Part shown: one piece after another, positions 22,838-25,974 of the stretch
How the letters are laid out: every line of letters begins with the position of its first letter
Position numbering within the stretch: position 1 is the stretch's first letter
NCBI GenBank assembly: GCA_026985755.1
Contig: JALSPX010000255.1
Span: forward strand, 1 to 25,974
DNA length: 25,974 bases
Direction: 5' to 3'
Source of the DNA: Sulfurovum sp.
GTDB lineage: Bacteria > Campylobacterota > Campylobacteria > Campylobacterales > Sulfurovaceae
Position numbers and translations under genes: made by a program
Notes under the pieces: generated by a model
What the model saw: only the letters and a program-made list of their open reading frames with translations
Told to the model about the DNA's origin: nothing
Databases searched by the model: none

Positions 22838-23752
22838 ATGAAATTAACATTAAGACAGATGGAAATATTTTTAAATGTAGTGAAGTCAGGACATTTAACC
22901 AATGTAGCAAAAGATATGAACCTCAGCCAATCAGCTATTTCAATGTCTATTAAAGAATTGGAGACTATTTTGGGTCGACCTTTGTTTGATAGAATTAATA
23001 AGAAATTGATGCTCAATGAAGTGGGTCGTGCACTTCATAAAGAGATTGAACCTATTTTTAAAAAACTTTCTGACATAGAGTACGAGTTTAAAAATTCTGA
23101 AAATAAAGGGATGATTCGTGTGGGAGCGAGTACAACCATTGTTGATTATCTCATCCCTTCTATTATTTGTGCTTATATGACTTCATACCCAGAGGTGAAA
23201 GTCACACTAAAAGAGGGAAATACACAAGAGATTGCCAGCATGGTAGAAGAGGGTAGTGTTGATATTGCTTTTGTAGAGGGGCTTGTTGCTGGTTCTAATA
23301 TTGTGAGTGAAAAGATTGGGGTAGATGAATTAATTGTGGTGACAGCAAAAGAATCTATAGCAAATGAAAAACCACTCTTTATAGATAATCTCTCTTCATA
23401 TCGTTGGATATTACGAGAAGAAGGTTCTGGTACGAGAGAAGTGTTTTTAGAATATATAAAAGATAAGGTAGATGATTTAAATATTTTTTTAGAACTTGGG
23501 CATACAGAGTCTATTAAAAGTATTTTAAGAAATCGTGAGTGTTTAACCTGTATTTCCAAAATTTCAGTGGAAAAAGAGATTAATGAGGGGACACTCTTTC
23601 CTGTCAAGGTGAAAAATTTTGAATGTAAAAGAGACTTTTTAATGATTCACCATAAAGATAAGTATCGTTCTGCACTATTTGAAAAATTTGCTTTCTTTTC
23701 TAAAAAACTCATCACTGAGATGCTGAACGAAGATACAGCATCATGCGCTTAG
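22838..23752 (+). CDS. LysR family transcriptional regulator (YeiE-like by position)
   Basis: A 304-residue regulator. The N-terminal winged helix-turn-helix (about 1-62) is clear: LRQMEIFLNVVKSGHLTNVA, LSQSAISMSIKELE and LFDRINKKLMLNEVGR. The C-terminal effector-binding domain (about 90-295) includes IRVGASTTIVDYLIP, VDIAFVEG and LREEGSGTREVF. LysR proteins usually control their divergent neighbour, here yeiH, in response to a small molecule; YeiE of E. coli is a sulfite-responsive regulator, so a sulfur compound is a reasonable guess for the effector. Its TAG stop interlocks with the mobA stop on the other strand (overlap 23749-23752). Confidence 0.93.
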   Translation: MKLTLRQMEIFLNVVKSGHLTNVAKDMNLSQSAISMSIKELETILGRPLFDRINKKLMLNEVGRALHKEIEPIFKKLSDIEYEFKNSENKGMIRVGASTTIVDYLIPSIICAYMTSYPEVKVTLKEGNTQEIASMVEEGSVDIAFVEGLVAGSNIVSEKIGVDELIVVTAKESIANEKPLFIDNLSSYRWILREEGSGTREVFLEYIKDKVDDLNIFLELGHTESIKSILRNRECLTCISKISVEKEINEGTLFPVKVKNFECKRDFLMIHHKDKYRSALFEKFAFFSKKLITEMLNEDTASCA

Positions 23753-24309
23753 CGAAGAAGCAAGGCTTCATATTCGTGTTTGTAGTTAAGGTTTGTAAAT
23801 AACGCCTCCTCTTCAAATGAGACGGTTTGCGTGTGAGCATCCTTGAGGAGTCTTGTGAGTTTATGATGCTCTTTATCTAGTGCATCTTTAGCCAATGTGA
23901 CTATGGAGCGATTGTATATACCGCAAAGTGGCTCTAGTCCATGGGGACTTTTGGCGATGATGGCATCATACTTTTTGTGATAAGCGTGAAAAAGTTTTGT
24001 AATGACATCTGCATCGACAAGTGGTGCATCTACACTGAGTACAAAAACACTCTCCGTATCCAGTGTGTCAAAAATAGAAACCAGTGCCACCAGTGGTGAA
24101 GATACTGTGTGGGTATCGAGTATGACACTGCAGGCAAAATCAAATTTTTTATTTTTACTGGAAAGATAGACTGTTGTAAAATATTGTTGTAGTTTTGTAT
24201 ACTGATATTCGCTGAGTGTAGGGTATGCACCAAAAGGTAAAAGTGCTTTGTCCTCGCCCATGCGAGAGCTCTTCCCTCCAGCAAAAATCACCGCAGGTAT
24301 ATCATACAT
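23749..24309 (-). CDS. mobA: Molybdenum cofactor guanylyltransferase MobA
   Basis: MobA attaches GMP to molybdopterin to make the guanine dinucleotide cofactor of DMSO-reductase-type enzymes such as nitrate and formate enzymes. The 186-residue protein begins MYDIPAVIFAGGKSSRMG, the nucleotide-binding motif, followed by EDKALLPFG; LSVDAPLV near 95-102 carries the metal-binding Asp, and GLEPLCGIYN is typical. I chose ATG 24309, which overlaps the end of the MFS gene by eight bases (ATGTATGA) and has AAGAGA upstream. An ATG at 24360 would add 17 residues before the conserved start and overlap much further. It is the last gene of the minus-strand operon. Confidence 0.92.
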   Translation of the reverse strand: MYDIPAVIFAGGKSSRMGEDKALLPFGAYPTLSEYQYTKLQQYFTTVYLSSKNKKFDFACSVILDTHTVSSPLVALVSIFDTLDTESVFVLSVDAPLVDADVITKLFHAYHKKYDAIIAKSPHGLEPLCGIYNRSIVTLAKDALDKEHHKLTRLLKDAHTQTVSFEEEALFTNLNYKHEYEALLLR

Positions 24310-25432
24310 GCGTATTCTCTTTTTTTCGTTTTTGATGTATGAGAAGTATGAAAAAAGCACAAAGCGTTATACCTGATTCTATTAAAAAGAGATACTCCCC
24401 ATAGAGTTTACCAGAGAGTATGGCTCCTACAGACCCCCCTAATCCAAAAGCGATACCCAGGAAAAACTGTTGTGCGAGTTTTTTTTGGGTATAGAGGGAG
24501 AAGATATAGGTAATCGCTGCTGTATGATATAGGGCAAAACTAAATGCATGAAGCGATTGTGATGCAAAAGTGAGTGCAATGGAATCTGGAAAAAGATAGA
24601 GTAGCAACCACCTAAATGCAGTAATAAGTGTTGTAAACTGCAAGATATGTAAGAGATTTTTTTGTAGAAGAGGTCCTTGAAAATAGAGCATGAAAATCTC
24701 ACAAATGACACCAAAACTCCACATCCATGAAGTCATCTCTAGTGAGATACCATGATCTGTTTCATAAATAGTAAAGAAGTTATAAAAACCTCCAAACCCT
24801 ACTTGCATTAGAAAAATAGATGTCCAAAATGCCCAGTATTTGCTAAGAGAAAAAGAGGCATCCTCATGTACGGCATCATGAGCAGTGTGGTCATATTTGA
24901 TGAGGTAGGCACCAAAGAGCAGTGTTAAAAGTGCCATAACGGATAAATAATAGAGTGCTTCATGAGGAGAGGTCAAAACCTTACCTAACCATAAAGCAAT
25001 ACCCATAAAGCCCAAAGAACCCCAAAGACGTACTTTTCCATAGTGATTTTTAGAGAGTCTGCTTAGTGCAATGGTTTCTACATAAGGCAAAGAGATACCC
25101 ATTGCTGCTCCAAAGAGTAAGTTGGCAGACAAATAGAGCCAAAAATCTTTTACAGAAGCAATAAAAAGTAGTGTGCCAACAAAGGTAAATGCAAGTGCAT
25201 AGAGATAGACCTTAGGGCTTAGCGCAACCCAGTGTCGAAAGACAAAAGGAAGCAAAAAACGCATAAAAGGTGAGGCAGCATAAATGATACCCACCTCTAC
25301 GGTGCTGTAAGAGAGTTCTAGTAAGGCTTTTGGCATAAAGATAACATAGACACCTACTAGGGCAAAATAGAAAAAGTAGTAAGCGCCTAAGAGCAAAGAA
25401 AAAGGTGAGAGAAGGGGGTTTGTCTTTGTCAT
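24302..25432 (-). CDS. MFS transporter (MFS_1-like / 3-phenylpropionate-nucleoside type)
   Basis: A 376-residue inner-membrane transporter with about 12 hydrophobic segments. The N-terminal helix (SPFSLLLGAYYFFYFALVGVYVIFMP), the AASPFMRFLLPFVF segment and the central GKVRLWGSLGFMGIALWLG motif are typical of the MFS_1-like family that includes HcaT- and nucleoside-type transporters. Substrate is unknown. The ATG at 25432 overlaps the stop of the RDD gene by four bases (ATGA), so the two are translationally coupled. Its own stop overlaps mobA. Nothing in the sequence links it to molybdate. Confidence 0.87.
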   Translation of the reverse strand: MTKTNPLLSPFSLLLGAYYFFYFALVGVYVIFMPKALLELSYSTVEVGIIYAASPFMRFLLPFVFRHWVALSPKVYLYALAFTFVGTLLFIASVKDFWLYLSANLLFGAAMGISLPYVETIALSRLSKNHYGKVRLWGSLGFMGIALWLGKVLTSPHEALYYLSVMALLTLLFGAYLIKYDHTAHDAVHEDASFSLSKYWAFWTSIFLMQVGFGGFYNFFTIYETDHGISLEMTSWMWSFGVICEIFMLYFQGPLLQKNLLHILQFTTLITAFRWLLLYLFPDSIALTFASQSLHAFSFALYHTAAITYIFSLYTQKKLAQQFFLGIAFGLGGSVGAILSGKLYGEYLFLIESGITLCAFFILLIHQKRKKENTHV

Positions 25433-25908
25433 GATTTCTGTATGACAGCTGTACGGCTTAGTAGATCATGAAGGGTTTTGGCATCTTTTCTAAAAAACAT
25501 CATCATCCAGCCAAATAGACTAAAAAAAGAGAGTATCGCACAAAGGTTTCTAAAAAGAATAATAAAGGGTGTAGGTTTTTTGCCTGTTTGCTCATCAATA
25601 ATCTCTAAATCATAGGCACGATATCCAGGGGTTTGTGCCGTTTTTATCATAAACATTGTTTGCGCTGCAACCAAAGGGATGATAATATAGATCCAGCCTA
25701 ACATCTTTTGTGCAGCAAACCCTTCTCTACCACCCATAACTAGGTAGAAGACGATATATAGAATAGGCATCATAAGCATAAAACTATCCGTAAGAAAGGC
25801 TTTTATTTTAATAGATGCTCTAGCATAGGGATATGTAGGCTTTGTAGCAGTCTCTTTTGTGACTTTGTGCTTGCCCTGTTTAATATCTCTAAAGCGTTGT
25901 TTTGCCAT
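25429..25908 (-). CDS. RDD family membrane protein
   Basis: A 159-residue membrane protein with the RDD domain (unknown function; some members are ion antiporters). After a basic N-terminal stretch of about 28 residues, ASIKIKAFLTDSFMLMMP opens the first helix with the family Asp; two more hydrophobic segments follow (about 72-92 and 117-138). The sequence TAQTPGYRAYDLEIID and the end AKTLHDLLSRTAVI are typical. The usual first Arg of R-D-D is not obvious (the helix starts ASIKIKAF). The ATG at 25908 follows the upstream stop by two bases. Confidence 0.85.
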   Translation of the reverse strand: MAKQRFRDIKQGKHKVTKETATKPTYPYARASIKIKAFLTDSFMLMMPILYIVFYLVMGGREGFAAQKMLGWIYIIIPLVAAQTMFMIKTAQTPGYRAYDLEIIDEQTGKKPTPFIILFRNLCAILSFFSLFGWMMMFFRKDAKTLHDLLSRTAVIQKS

Positions 25909-25910
25909 GT

Positions 25911-25974
25911 TTAGTTAAGACCTTGTGTCATGGTAAAGATTGGAAGCATCATTGCAGCAATAATAATACCCACA
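25911..25974 (-). CDS. C-terminal end of a GspF/PilC-like inner-membrane protein
   Basis: The frame enters from the right edge and ends with TAA at 25911-25913, giving 20 residues: VGIIIAAMMLPIFTMTQGLN. A hydrophobic helix followed by LPIF and a short polar tail is the usual end of type II secretion system F / type IV pilus PilC proteins. The assignment rests on this short tail only. It is the most upstream gene seen of the operon that continues with RDD, MFS and mobA. Confidence 0.55.
   Translation of the reverse strand, partial: VGIIIAAMMLPIFTMTQGLN

Overview
The window looks like the replication-origin region of an AT-rich Campylobacterota (epsilonproteobacterial) chromosome, most like the Sulfurovum/Sulfurimonas branch. 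The reasons are the ruvC-dnaA-dnaN arrangement with TTATTCACA DnaA boxes on both sides of dnaA, a NIF-type nifS-nifU pair, pyrG next to recJ, a folE/tig/clpP/def neighbourhood and a recurring TTTAGATAAAAT promoter core. The genus is inferred from gene content and residue patterns; no search was run.

Layout. 1-129: tail of an unidentified gene. 138-3321: ruvC (minus), then dnaA and dnaN (plus), with DnaA-box clusters in the ruvC-dnaA gap and the dnaA-dnaN gap; the second gap also has a DnaA-trio-like repeat, so the origin is probably bipartite. 3336-7949: pyrG, recJ (GTG start with no Shine-Dalgarno, preceded by a possible 24-codon ORF and a 16-bp palindrome) and an AAA_14/DUF4143-type ATPase. 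8018-10341: nifS-nifU on the minus strand, separated by a long imperfect hairpin. 10565-10873: a small exported protein. 10927-12515: mutY-folE (minus); mutY may be leaderless and has Glu at the usual catalytic Asp position. 12603-16798: tig, clpP, def and a comM-like ATPase (plus).

16820-21355 is the accessory part, a minus-strand cluster in this order: a two-helix membrane protein (257 aa), an 892-aa lipase/RTX/LysM-like protein, a DUF2599 protein with no normal start, and a membrane-anchored 178-aa protein with four cysteines. It reads like a secreted lipase effector with possible immunity partners and an orphan toxin-tip-like module. This is the best candidate here for an undescribed system, but the functional reading is inference.

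21649-23752: a YeiH-type putative sulfate exporter family protein divergent from a LysR regulator, the same pairing as E. coli yeiH/yeiE. 23749-25974: a tightly overlapping minus-strand operon, gspF/pilC-like tail, RDD membrane protein, MFS transporter and mobA. No tRNA, rRNA, CRISPR array or intact insertion sequence was seen.
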